A stretch of 64,000 nt of DNA. Origin: Halobacteria archaeon AArc-dxtr1 (GTDB lineage Archaea; Halobacteriota; Halobacteria; Halobacteriales; Natrialbaceae). The stretch spans positions 496,001 to 560,000 of the forward strand of contig JAOPJY010000001.1 of NCBI GenBank assembly GCA_025517425.1. Reading direction: 5' to 3'. The notes below the pieces were generated by a model. It had not been told where the DNA came from, did not search any database, and saw nothing but the letters and a program-made list of their open reading frames with translations. Within the stretch, counting starts at the first letter, position 1. Each line of letters begins with the position of its first letter. Below, piece by piece: positions 33,711-42,618 of this stretch. Position numbers and translations under genes: made by a program.

Positions 33711-35690
33711 TCACTCGAACAGCGCCGCGTTTCGCTGATTGTAGAGGAACTCGGCGACGTGTGCTCTGTTAGCCATTCGTCCCGAGTAGGTACTGGTCGC
33801 GTCACAGCGCCAGTCTAGACGCAGTCGGTGGAGGTAGACCGCAGGAAGGGAGACGGCGACCGTTCGCAACGGGATGTCGACCGCATCGCAGTAGTGTTCG
33901 AGACAGTCCCGTGCTCGGTCGGCGTGTTCGGTTTCCGCGTGGAGTACCTGCCGAACCCCCGCGTAGAAATCGTCACCGGCTCGCGCGGCCGTATCGAGTA
34001 AGAGAAAGCCTGCGTCGACGACCGGCGACGCCGAGAGCGCGCCGTACTCCCAGTCGATCACGCTTGTCACGGAGTCTCCCTCGACGTAGATATTCTGCGC
34101 GAGAAAGTCGCCGTGGACGGGGGTCTCGAACGTCTCGACCGGCTCGGAGATAGTCGGCGGTTCGAGTCCGGCGGGTGCAAACCGCAGCGATTCCTCGACC
34201 TGTTCGGGAGATCGGGTGATCCGTTCGCCACCGCACGCGTGCTGGAACTCGATGAGCCAGTCGAACCCGATCCGTAACACGCGTTCGAACGCGTCCGGAT
34301 CGCCCCCCATTTGGCCGCCAAGCGATCGCCCAGAGACCGGCTCTTCCCGTCTGCAGGCGCCGAACGACGAGGTGATTTCGACGCCACTGGGGAGTGTGTC
34401 CGCGAACGGCTCGTCCCTCGAGCGCAACTCCTCTAGCACCGCGTTCTCCCGTCGGGAGAGGGGCTCGTGGGCCCGTCGGTTTGGGACTTTCCAGACGGCC
34501 GTCGGACCGTCGTCACCGAGTTCGAGGACCACAGATCGCGACCGGCCACTGATCAACATCGGCCGGGTAAACGTCGGCGACGGCTCTCGTCCCACCGAGT
34601 GGGTCGAAGACGCCGGACTGCGTTGCTCGCGCCCGTCCAGCGCGGCGACATCGTGGGAGTGGGGGTCTTCTCTCCTGTCGTCACCATCCCGCTCGTAGAC
34701 GACCAGATAGCTCGGCAGGCTCCGTTTCAGGAGCCCGCACCGATCCGCCAGCGAGAGGAGCAAGCGACCGGCCGATCCGGTCTGTGACCGGTCGTCGAAC
34801 ACGAACTCCGAAAGTGTCCGGACGGCGTCGGCGTTGTCGACCGCAAACGCGTACAGCGGTCGGGACGCCGACGGAACGAGCGCGTACGTGGTCGTACGCT
34901 CGAAGTCGAATCGCTCGCCGAGCGTCTCGAACCCACTTGGTGTCGTCGGCCGGAGTCCAGTCACCGAGGGCGACGGAGACGTTCCGCCGTCGATCCCAGC
35001 GAGTCGCGGCAGTCCCAGCGTGCGGGGCCAGCCGTCGACCGTCGTCAGGATGGTCCCCCCCTCGGCCAGGTACGGTTCCAGCGCCGAGAGCAAGCCACGA
35101 AGTCCGCGGTCCGTGGCCGTCGCGTCCGCGACGATAGTATCGAACGCGCCGCCGGAGAAGGGGAGTTCGTCGACGGTCGTGTGTACGGGCACGACGTCGC
35201 CTGCGCTCTCGAAGTCGTCACGGGCGGCAGTCACGCGCAGCTTCGAGAGGTTGGGATCGACGGCGTAGACCGTGTCCGCGAGTTCGGCAAGCAGCATCGA
35301 TCGCCGCCCGAACCCGGCAGAGACGTCGAGACAGCGGCCGGTTACCTGCTCGGTGACGAGCATCCGCCAGGCATCACGGCCGGCATCGAACAGCGCCGAC
35401 CGCACGCTTTGTGTGTCAGATCGCCCGTCGTGCCACTCCTCGGCCGCCGCTCGTATGCCGTGTTGTTCGGTGAGCAGCGCGAGCTCTTCGAGTCCGTCCG
35501 TACGGGCGTCTTTCTCCGCCGAGACCGGGACGAACGAGACGATCTCGTCGTGTTGTTGGCCGGACCGCCCGCACCGGGGGCAGCTCAGCGACTGGGGCGT
35601 AAGCGCCACGGAGCAACTCGGACAGGCAAGCAACTCGACGCCGTCTGACAGCGATTCCTGGTAGTCGCGTTTCAGTGTTTGAATGGACAT
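33711..35690 (-). CDS. Zinc-ribbon/SAM-methyltransferase/APH-like kinase fusion
   Basis: Protein of 659 residues that joins three parts. First a zinc ribbon with Cys23, Cys26, Cys37 and Cys40 (CPSC, CPRC). Second a class I SAM-dependent methyltransferase, with motif I LDVSAGFGRR at 121-130, YAVDPN as the acidic end of strand 2 and FDTIVADA as motif IV. Third, from about 370, an aminoglycoside-phosphotransferase/choline-kinase-like domain with the catalytic loop HGDFLAQNI (His526-Asp528) and IDWEYG (Asp546) as metal-binding Asp. It may both phosphorylate and methylate a small glycan or lipid; methyltransferase and kinase can cap polysaccharide chains in O-antigen systems. That comparison is inference. 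Confidence 0.8.
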   Translation of the reverse strand: MSIQTLKRDYQESLSDGVELLACPSCSVALTPQSLSCPRCGRSGQQHDEIVSFVPVSAEKDARTDGLEELALLTEQHGIRAAAEEWHDGRSDTQSVRSALFDAGRDAWRMLVTEQVTGRCLDVSAGFGRRSMLLAELADTVYAVDPNLSKLRVTAARDDFESAGDVVPVHTTVDELPFSGGAFDTIVADATATDRGLRGLLSALEPYLAEGGTILTTVDGWPRTLGLPRLAGIDGGTSPSPSVTGLRPTTPSGFETLGERFDFERTTTYALVPSASRPLYAFAVDNADAVRTLSEFVFDDRSQTGSAGRLLLSLADRCGLLKRSLPSYLVVYERDGDDRREDPHSHDVAALDGREQRSPASSTHSVGREPSPTFTRPMLISGRSRSVVLELGDDGPTAVWKVPNRRAHEPLSRRENAVLEELRSRDEPFADTLPSGVEITSSFGACRREEPVSGRSLGGQMGGDPDAFERVLRIGFDWLIEFQHACGGERITRSPEQVEESLRFAPAGLEPPTISEPVETFETPVHGDFLAQNIYVEGDSVTSVIDWEYGALSASPVVDAGFLLLDTAARAGDDFYAGVRQVLHAETEHADRARDCLEHYCDAVDIPLRTVAVSLPAVYLHRLRLDWRCDATSTYSGRMANRAHVAEFLYNQRNAALFE

Positions 35691-36122
35691 CGTGTAGACT
35701 ACAGCGGCCGGGAAACTGCCGCTCAGTTCGGCTCACCAGCGTACAGCCGGCGAACGTGACGGTCCTAACAGCTAACGTATCCACTCCCGTGGTCCGTTTC
35801 TCGGCGTATCGTTATTATACGCCTACCAGTCCAGGAATCGTGTGGCGGGCAGGCGACGATCGGCGCACGACTCGCCCGATCGGCTCAGAGACGCGTCGCT
35901 CCGAACTGTCAGAGTGGCTCCCGTCGCTGGAACAATTGCTGGCACGCGAACTGCTCCGGTACTGATGACGAGTCGGGAGCCGGTCGACAGTACGTGACCG
36001 GTCCGTAAAAGTGCTTCTCGAGTGCACGTGCTGGGGACTCTCGGACACTGATGCTCGGATCGGCAGAGAGATCTCTGTCGGCAGGCTATGTCAGGGGAAT
36101 GAACGTCACCTCGACGCGTCGA
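35691..36122. other. Intergenic region with shared AT-rich element
   Basis: No strong gene. GTTATTATAC at 35811-35820 could act as promoter leftward or rightward. A possible small frame follows at 35840. Confidence 0.4.
35840..35965 (+). CDS. Possible 41-residue leaderless small ORF
   Basis: GTG at 35840 lies about 25 nt after a TATA-like GTTATTATAC. The product is charged and ends with a helix-like SEWLPSLEQLLARELLRY. It could be chance; no family was recognised. Confidence 0.25.
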   Translation: MWRAGDDRRTTRPIGSETRRSELSEWLPSLEQLLARELLRY

Positions 36123-36719
36123 TTACTCGATCCGGGACAGCAGTCCGTCGATGGACTGCTGTGCGCGGTGATTGAACAGGACATGAGCGAGCGAGAGAGC
36201 ACAGAACGCGACCACGATTGACGCCGCAATCGCGACTGTTGGGGCGATCGAGAACGGCGGGATGCCGAGGAATGCACCGCTTAGAAGGCCGAGACCGATG
36301 ACGCTGAGCCCGACGTAGAATCGGTCCCACCGATCCTGTCGCTGGTTGTCGGTATCGAGATACATCATCAGCAGGTCGGCGTTATCTGAGAGTTCGATCA
36401 ACCCTCGGTCCTGATCGTACTCGACGATCCCTGCGTCGTCCATCTTGGGTAAGTGCGTCTGGTACAGGGCGACGTAGACGCGCTTTCGTTGATCCGAACT
36501 CAACGCGTTGACCTCGGTATCGTTCTCCCAGGCGGCGATCTGTTCGGCCAGCTCGCCGAGGGTTACCGTTCCCTCTGCCTCGAGCAAGTAGACGAGCACT
36601 TCCCGACGGCGCCGATTCTTCAGGAGCTCGAAAATGACGTCCTTCGAGAGCCGTTTTTCGCGATCGGAGTCGGTAACAGTCGCGATCTCCTCGGGGAGAG
36701 ACGCGTCTGCTGAGGCCAT
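36123..36719 (-). CDS. DUF7344-type winged-helix protein with membrane tail
   Basis: Protein of 198 residues. The winged helix starts VIFELLKNRRRREVLVYLLE, with the signature KRVYVALYQTHLPKMDDAGIVEYD. Two membrane helices lie near 130-150 and 155-178. It is the third and longest member of this group here, nearest in sequence to the one at 8967-9500 (both have AWEND and VY[VI][AS]LYQTHLP). Isolated, between the fusion protein gene and TFB. Confidence 0.75.
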   Translation of the reverse strand: MASADASLPEEIATVTDSDREKRLSKDVIFELLKNRRRREVLVYLLEAEGTVTLGELAEQIAAWENDTEVNALSSDQRKRVYVALYQTHLPKMDDAGIVEYDQDRGLIELSDNADLLMMYLDTDNQRQDRWDRFYVGLSVIGLGLLSGAFLGIPPFSIAPTVAIAASIVVAFCALSLAHVLFNHRAQQSIDGLLSRIE

Positions 36720-37444
36720 TATTGGCCGCCTCCACTGGAAGATCGACGAGGGCAGTTGTTCGACCCGACGTTACTCGCATCGATCGGCAACCCGTCCTGG
36801 ATCGATGACCGGGAGATCGCAGTCACAGTTGACTCACCAGTTTGTAGGCCAACGGTGATTCTCTTAAATACGGCCACGTTTCGCAACCGCTGCAACGGGC
36901 GTACGGAGCCGCTTCCACACGGCAGTTCGTCGCCACGGCTGACGGTCGGTCGAGCCGACGTGTGGGGCGATTCGAACATCGACATGCAGGCCGTCCGGCA
37001 GTTTTCTGACCGCCTGCCCGAGATGGGAATAACGGAATAATCTGTGGGGAAGAGGGGCTGAAGCGCCGGAAGTGGTGAGTTCTGCAACACGGCAATCTGC
37101 CGGACGTTCGATGGCGCGAGTATAAACCACCCCGACGGTTCGGCGTCGAAAGGTGTGTTTATGCGTGGAAGACTGGATTTACTCCAGCCAAATCGTAACA
37201 TTCAGCAACCATTTTCTCACCACGAACTGTGTGGGCTGAGCGGTGACAACCGTGGTCGATTGACTGTGGCGAGCCAGCGTTGTGAGGAGACTACTACTGA
37301 AACGCGCTTCCGGTGAAAACGGTTCGCTCACCGCCCCAGTATCGCCCCGAGAACGTGGCTTGTGGGATCTGTCTCAGTAAGTCGCGGTTTCCGCCGAAAC
37401 CATGTGACCCCCTTACAGTGGCGGGATGGCTCTCTCACATACCG
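36720..37444. other. Long intergenic region before the TFB gene
   Basis: 725 bases with no convincing gene. Frames with weak starts at 36756 (94 codons, TTG) and 37161 (52 codons) have no recognisable features. TATA-like GAGTATAAACC at about 37118-37128 reads in both directions. A start upstream of 37445 in the TFB frame is open but has no TFB features. Confidence 0.5.
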
Positions 37445-38410
37445 ATGAGCCGGTCCAGTATCGAATACGCCAGACGAGAGCCAGCGGAGACAGACGCCGA
37501 TTCACGGGAGGAGCGGTGCCCGGATTGCGAGACGGCGACGATTATCCAGGACCCCGATCGCGGTGAGCGCGTCTGCCGGGACTGCGGGCTCGTGTTGAGT
37601 ACCGATCCGATCGATTACGGTCCAGAGTGGCGGGCGTTCACCGCCAAAGAGCACGACGACCTCTCTCGCGTGGGCGCGCCCCTCACGCAGTCGATGCACG
37701 ACAGGGGCCTGACGACCACCATCGACTGGAGGAATCGGGACGCGAACGGCCACACGATGTCTGCGAAGAAACACGGACAGCTCCACCGACTGCGGATCTG
37801 GCAGGAGCGAATCCGGACCAAAAACGCCGGCGAGCGCAATCTGAAGTACGCGCTGTCCGAGATCGACCGCATGGCGAGTGCGCTCGGCGTTCCGAAGCCG
37901 GTCAAAGAGACCGCGAGTGTCATCTATCGTCGAGCGCTCGACTGTGACCTCATTCGGGGGCGCTCCATCGAGGGGGTCGCCACCAGCGCTCTCTACACCG
38001 CTTGCCGGAAGGAGGGCATTCCGCGAAGCTTAGAGGAGGTAACCGGCGTCGCCCGCGTCGATCAACGCGAGATCGGCCGTACCTACCGCTACATCGCCGA
38101 CGAACTCGACATCAACCTAGAGCCGACGAACCCACGGCAGTTCGTCCCTCGATTTTGCTCCGAACTCGACGTTGGCGCTGACGTAGAGGGGCGAGCGATC
38201 GAGATCATCGACGAGACCACAGCCGAGGGGCTTCACTCCGGAAAGTCGCCAACGGGCTTTGCTGCTGCGGCGATCTACGCTGCCGGATTACTCTGTAACG
38301 AAACGATTCCCCAACGCGAAGTCGCAGAGACAGCCCAGACGACCGTCGTCACTGTCAGAAATAGATACCGAGAACAGCTCGAAGCGATCGGTGAGTCACC
38401 GGCCGCCTGA
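37445..38410 (+). CDS. tfb: Transcription initiation factor TFB
   Basis: Archaeal TFIIB, which binds TBP-promoter complexes and recruits RNA polymerase. N-terminal zinc ribbon with Cys25, Cys28, Cys44 and Cys47 (CPDC, CRDC), then a B-finger/linker region (DDLSRVGAPLTQSMHDRGLTTTIDW) and two cyclin-like repeats (about 125-215 and 225-315), with RSIEGVATSALYTACRKEG and KSPTGFAAAAIYAAGLL as the matching helices. Length 321 residues is normal. The upstream open frame (to 37313) does not look like TFB. Haloarchaea carry several TFBs; which paralog this is cannot be told here. Confidence 0.93.
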   Translation: MSRSSIEYARREPAETDADSREERCPDCETATIIQDPDRGERVCRDCGLVLSTDPIDYGPEWRAFTAKEHDDLSRVGAPLTQSMHDRGLTTTIDWRNRDANGHTMSAKKHGQLHRLRIWQERIRTKNAGERNLKYALSEIDRMASALGVPKPVKETASVIYRRALDCDLIRGRSIEGVATSALYTACRKEGIPRSLEEVTGVARVDQREIGRTYRYIADELDINLEPTNPRQFVPRFCSELDVGADVEGRAIEIIDETTAEGLHSGKSPTGFAAAAIYAAGLLCNETIPQREVAETAQTTVVTVRNRYREQLEAIGESPAA

Positions 38411-38445
38411 GCTGGGATCTGGGTGTGCCTGCCGAACCGATCTGG

Positions 38446-38622
38446 TTACATGATCGAGCGCTCGTCCTCGCCGTATACCTCCTCGTTGACCAGCGCGTGG
38501 AGATTTCCGTACGGGACGAACGCGATGAACGCGTCCGACTCGTCGTAAAGTTCGAGCCCCTCCTCGCTCCGCTCGTAGCGCTCGCAGATGATCTGTCCTT
38601 CGGGAAGAATAGCACGGAACAT
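38446..38622 (-). CDS. Small hypothetical protein (58 aa)
   Basis: ATG at 38622 to TAA at 38446. The product has the ordered pattern ILPEGQIICERYERSEEGLELYDESDAFIAFVPYGNLHALVNEE, which reads as alternating beta strands of a small folded acidic protein. Codon usage is like its neighbours, and it sits tail to tail with TFB. I believe small proteins of this type are common in haloarchaea, but I cannot name the family. Confidence 0.6.
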   Translation of the reverse strand: MFRAILPEGQIICERYERSEEGLELYDESDAFIAFVPYGNLHALVNEEVYGEDERSIM

Positions 38623-38679
38623 GCGACTTACCTACGCGCTCCGAGCCTAAATAGACTGGACTCCGTCACTGATGTCGTG

Positions 38680-40410
38680 TCAGTTCGTGACTGTGAACTG
38701 ATCTAGCTGCCCGGTAAGCTCGGTCGCCGTCTGGGAGAGTGACTGGGCTGCATTCGAGATCTCAGCCACCGTCGCCGCCTGCTCCTGGGCGGCTGCGGCA
38801 ACGTTGCTCGTTTCCTGAAGCGTCTGTTCGCTTTGTTCGGTCGCCTCGTCGACCATCGAGACGACTTCCTGACTGGTTCGGGCCTGTTCGTCGGTCGCGT
38901 CGTTGATCGACTGGACGCCGTCGTTTGCCTCCTGAACGCGCTCTGCAATCTCTTTGAGCACCGAGAGACTCTCTTCTATCGTCTCGGCACCGTCGGCGAC
39001 GTCGGCTTGCATCTGACGAATCTCGTCGACAGTTTCTGTCGCAGACGCCTGCACGTCACGAACGATCTCGTCGACTTCCTTGGTCGACTTGCTCGTCTCC
39101 TCAGAGAGCGCTTTGACCTCGTTTGCGACGACGGTAAAGCCACTTCCGTCGACGCCGGCGCGGGCGGCCTCGATCGAGGCGTTGACCGCGAGCAGGTTCG
39201 TTTCCTCGGCGATCTCGTCGATCACGTCGACGATCTCGCTGACCTCGTCCAGTTCGCGCTCGAGGGTCTCGATTCGCCCGACGAGTGACGCTGACTGCTG
39301 CTCGATGCGCTCGAGTTCGGCGACGGCGTCGCTTGCTGTTTCGCGGCCGTTTCGCGCTCGCTCTGAGGCCCGCTGTGAGACCTCCGCGACACCGTCGGCG
39401 GTCGCGGCGATCTCTTCGATCGTCGCCGAGAGGTCGCTCATCTCGCCAAACACCTCCTCGAACCGATCGTTCTGCCGATCGGTGACAGCCGAGATTTGCT
39501 CGGCAGACTGGCTGACTTCCGCGCTTGCGTGTTCCATCTCGGTAACGCTGGTTGAGACCTCGGCGCCGACCTCGTCGACCTCCTCGGCGAGCGTCTGCAC
39601 CTCACGAAGCGTCGCTTCGACGTCGTCGAGCATGGTGTTTACCCCGTCGGCGATTTCGCACATCGCCTCGTGGTCGCTTTCGATCTCGACGCGGTCGGTG
39701 AAGTTGCCGTCGGCACATTGGCGGAGCACGGCTCGGACCCGCTCGGCATCCGCCTCGAGGGCGGCGTTTCGCTGTTCGACAGCTTCGCGCTGGCTGTCGA
39801 TCCGCTGGCGGCTCGTTTCGAGGTCGTCGATTCGCTCCTGTAGTCGGGTCTGCATCCCTGCGAGCGACTCGCCGAACTCACCGGGCACCGGTTCGTCAAG
39901 CACCGATGCCTCGAACTCTTCGCGTGCGAGCGCGTCGGCCTGCCTCGAGACGGTGGTCAGATACTCGTACATCGTGACGAACGAGCGCTCGAGATCGCCG
40001 GTTTCGTCGACCTGGTCGCTTGCATCTGGCCGAGATTCGAGCTGACCGTTCGCGATCATCTCTGCGGTCTCCCGGAGTCCGTCGAGTGGTTCGATGATGT
40101 CCCGTCTCGCGATCAGAATCGTACTTCCGAACGCGATCACCGCGAGAACGAACACGACACCAGTGAGGACGATCTGTGCCGTCGGAAAGACCGAAAACGC
40201 TTCCCTGGGTCCGAGGAAGGCAAGCGGCAACGCAAACACGGCGAGCGTCGCCAGAAACTGGAGCAACACCGCCATCGTCATCTTCCGCTCGACGCTTTCA
40301 CTGACGCCGAGCAGATCCATCGCTCGCCAGAGCGCAGACTCGTACCGACCGCGGATCGATCGCCAACCGACAGTGCCTGACTCGACCTGTCCGGTTGTGT
40401 GTGTAGCCAT
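38680..40410 (-). CDS. Methyl-accepting transducer protein without ectodomain
   Basis: Chemotaxis-type transducer of 576 residues. Two membrane helices (about 44-66 and 76-98) are separated by only about ten residues, so there is no extracellular sensor. A HAMP linker (IIEPLDGLRETAEMIANG) and long coiled coils follow, then the conserved hairpin tip with EIVDVIDEIAEETNLLAVNASIEAARAG. Start at ATG 40410, about 27 nt after a TATA-like ATTTAAGC. It is divergent to the helicase gene. The signal probably comes from inside the membrane or through a partner protein. Confidence 0.92.
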   Translation of the reverse strand: MATHTTGQVESGTVGWRSIRGRYESALWRAMDLLGVSESVERKMTMAVLLQFLATLAVFALPLAFLGPREAFSVFPTAQIVLTGVVFVLAVIAFGSTILIARRDIIEPLDGLRETAEMIANGQLESRPDASDQVDETGDLERSFVTMYEYLTTVSRQADALAREEFEASVLDEPVPGEFGESLAGMQTRLQERIDDLETSRQRIDSQREAVEQRNAALEADAERVRAVLRQCADGNFTDRVEIESDHEAMCEIADGVNTMLDDVEATLREVQTLAEEVDEVGAEVSTSVTEMEHASAEVSQSAEQISAVTDRQNDRFEEVFGEMSDLSATIEEIAATADGVAEVSQRASERARNGRETASDAVAELERIEQQSASLVGRIETLERELDEVSEIVDVIDEIAEETNLLAVNASIEAARAGVDGSGFTVVANEVKALSEETSKSTKEVDEIVRDVQASATETVDEIRQMQADVADGAETIEESLSVLKEIAERVQEANDGVQSINDATDEQARTSQEVVSMVDEATEQSEQTLQETSNVAAAAQEQAATVAEISNAAQSLSQTATELTGQLDQFTVTN

Positions 40411-40565
40411 ACAGAATACGGGTTCCGTCGATCGCTTAAATACGACGGCAGTTCCCACCCGACAAAAGCCACGGGTAGCGATCGTCGCTGTCGTCATCGC
40501 AGGACGGTTCCAGCGGCGATGGACGAGCGTAATCGGTTTACCCGAACCGCCGTTAGCCCCTGTCA

Positions 40566-42464
40566 GTGACCGACGACCGCCCTTCGTCCCCCGTCGAAAA
40601 GACACCATCCAACCCCGACGAACCCACGCCCGACGAATCGGCCCAGGAGGAGCCGCCAGCTGACGCGTTCACCGTCGCCGACTTCCACGACGCGAGCGAG
40701 CACGCGGGACGCCCGGTTCTCACGGCGAGCACCGTCGCCCAGGCCCTCGAGATTCCCCACGAGGCGGCGAGCGACCATCTCGACCGGTTGACACAGCACG
40801 GTGAGCTACAGCGACTCTCGGTCTCGACCGATCCCGTCGTCTGGTACCCGAGCGAACTCGAGGACCTCACCGAGCGCGAGCGGGTCGTCGTCTTTCCGAA
40901 GCGCCGCGAGATCGTTGTCGACCGGCCCGCCCAGTTTACCCGAGCGCAGCTCTCGCAGTTCGCTCACCTCGAAGAGACCAACGGCGAGGACGGGTACCGG
41001 TACGTCGTCCGTCCTGAGGACGTCTGGCAAGCGCCCCACGACGACTTCGAGAGTCTCCTGCGGACGGTTCGACAGGCACTTGGCCAGCGATCGGACGAAC
41101 TCGAGGAGTGGATCGAGAGCCAGTGGGACCGGGCTCGCCAGTTCCGGCTGCTGACCCACTCCGACGGCTACACCGTCCTCGAGGCTCGTAGCCCCGAGAT
41201 CATGGGCAACGTCGCACAGGAAAAACTCGACGAGGAGCACCTCCACGCGCCGATCTCCGAGACCGAAGCCTGGGTCCGCGAGGGGGCAGAAGCCGCGATC
41301 AAGCGCGTGCTCTACGAGGCGGGGTACCCAGTTCGAGACGATCGCGAACTCGAGGGTGGCGAGGAACTGTCGGTCTCTCTGGAAGTCTCCCTGCGGGACT
41401 ACCAGCGAACGTGGGTCGACCGCTTCGCCGAGGCCGGCGAGGGCGTCTTCGTCGGCCCGCCGGGCAGCGGGAAGACGATCGCCGCGATGGGGGCGATCGC
41501 CCACGTCGGCGGCGAAACGCTGATTCTGGTCCCGAGCCGCGATCTGGCCAGACAGTGGAACGAGGAGTTACTCGCCCGAACCAGCCTCGAACCCGAACAG
41601 ATCGGCCAGTACCACGGCGGCCGCAAGGAGGTCCGCCCGGTCACGATCGCGACCTACCAGATTGCCGGGATGGACCGCCACCGCAGTCTCTTCGACGACC
41701 GCGAGTGGGGGCTGGTCGTCTTCGACGAGTGCCAACACGTTCCAAGCGACGTCTACCGACGCAGCACGCACCTCCAGTCCCGGCACCGACTGGGGCTGTC
41801 AGCGAGTCCCATCCGCGAGGATGACCGCGAAGCCGAGATCTTCACGCTCGTCGGCCCGCCGATCGGCACCGACTGGGAGGCGCTGTTCGAGGCCGGCTTC
41901 GTCGCCGAACCCGAACTCGAGATCCGGTACGTGCCGTGGGGTGACGAGGACGAACAGAACGCCTACGGCTCCGCGGAGGGTCGAGAAAAGTACCGAATCG
42001 CTGCCCAGAACCGGGGGAAAATCGACGACGTTCGGTACCTGTTGTCCGCCCACCCCGACTCGCGGGCGCTCGTCTTCGTCGACTACCTCGATCAGGGCCG
42101 AGAGATCGCTGCGGCCCTCGACGCCCCCTTCCTCTCCGGTGAGACGCCCCACCACGAGCGTCGGCGACTGCTCGAGCGGTTCAGACAGGGCGAACTGGAT
42201 CAGCTCGTCGTCTCTCGCGTCGGCGACGAGGGGATCGACCTACCCACTGCCGACCTGGCGATCGTCGCCTCCGGCCTGGGCGGCTCACGTCGGCAGGGCA
42301 CCCAGCGGGCGGGCCGGACGATGCGGCCGGCCGGCGGCGCGCTCGTCTACGTGCTCGCGACGCGGGGGACGCGCGAGGAGGAGTTCGCCCGTCGCCAGCT
42401 CCAACACCTCGGCAGGCAGGGGATCTCAGTGACCGAGCGGACCCTCGACGATCGCGAGGGGTAG
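40566..42464 (+). CDS. XPB/Rad25-like DNA helicase
   Basis: Superfamily 2 helicase of 632 residues. N-terminal winged-helix-like and damage-recognition-like region (1-270), then YQRTWVDRF (Q motif), Walker A GPPGSGKTIAAMG near residue 297, ILVPSRDLARQW (Ia), VVFDECQHV (DECQ box), LGLSASPIR (III), ALVFVDYLDQGREI (IV) and VSRVGDEGIDLP plus QRAGRTMRP (V, VI). The first codon is GTG 40566. In archaea XPB proteins usually pair with the nuclease Bax1; no Bax1 gene is in the window. Likely DNA repair or remodelling. Confidence 0.88.
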   Translation: MTDDRPSSPVEKTPSNPDEPTPDESAQEEPPADAFTVADFHDASEHAGRPVLTASTVAQALEIPHEAASDHLDRLTQHGELQRLSVSTDPVVWYPSELEDLTERERVVVFPKRREIVVDRPAQFTRAQLSQFAHLEETNGEDGYRYVVRPEDVWQAPHDDFESLLRTVRQALGQRSDELEEWIESQWDRARQFRLLTHSDGYTVLEARSPEIMGNVAQEKLDEEHLHAPISETEAWVREGAEAAIKRVLYEAGYPVRDDRELEGGEELSVSLEVSLRDYQRTWVDRFAEAGEGVFVGPPGSGKTIAAMGAIAHVGGETLILVPSRDLARQWNEELLARTSLEPEQIGQYHGGRKEVRPVTIATYQIAGMDRHRSLFDDREWGLVVFDECQHVPSDVYRRSTHLQSRHRLGLSASPIREDDREAEIFTLVGPPIGTDWEALFEAGFVAEPELEIRYVPWGDEDEQNAYGSAEGREKYRIAAQNRGKIDDVRYLLSAHPDSRALVFVDYLDQGREIAAALDAPFLSGETPHHERRRLLERFRQGELDQLVVSRVGDEGIDLPTADLAIVASGLGGSRRQGTQRAGRTMRPAGGALVYVLATRGTREEEFARRQLQHLGRQGISVTERTLDDREG

Positions 42465-42566
42465 CCGGGTCGCTGCTAGGGGATGCTGCCGGGCTCGTCG
42501 CGTCGTCTACTCGCTCACCGCCTCACCTCGACATCCAGCTGGAGGCGAATATTCAAGAGGGCGGAT

Positions 42567-42580
42567 TGTCAGTACTGACA
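42567..42580. promoter_or_regulatory. 14-bp palindrome before the HerA-like gene
   Basis: TGTCAGT ACTGACA, perfect, between an AT-rich AATATTCAA (about 42548-42556) and a short frame at 42583. Confidence 0.45.
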
Positions 42581-42582
42581 CA

Positions 42583-42618
42583 ATGAACGAGCGCACGGGA
42601 GCGGAGGGGCGTCGATGA
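42583..42618 (+). CDS. Possible 11-codon leader ORF before the HerA-like gene
   Basis: ATG at 42583 is about 30 nt after an AATATTCAA element and ends TGA, overlapping the ATG of the ATPase gene (ATGA). It may couple translation; a GGAGGGG inside it could also serve as ribosome site. Evidence is positional only. Confidence 0.3.
   Translation: MNERTGAEGRR

Noticed and set aside
36756-37040. 94-codon frame with TTG start before TFB
   Set aside because: Weak start codon, mixed composition and no conserved pattern; could only be revived by homology.
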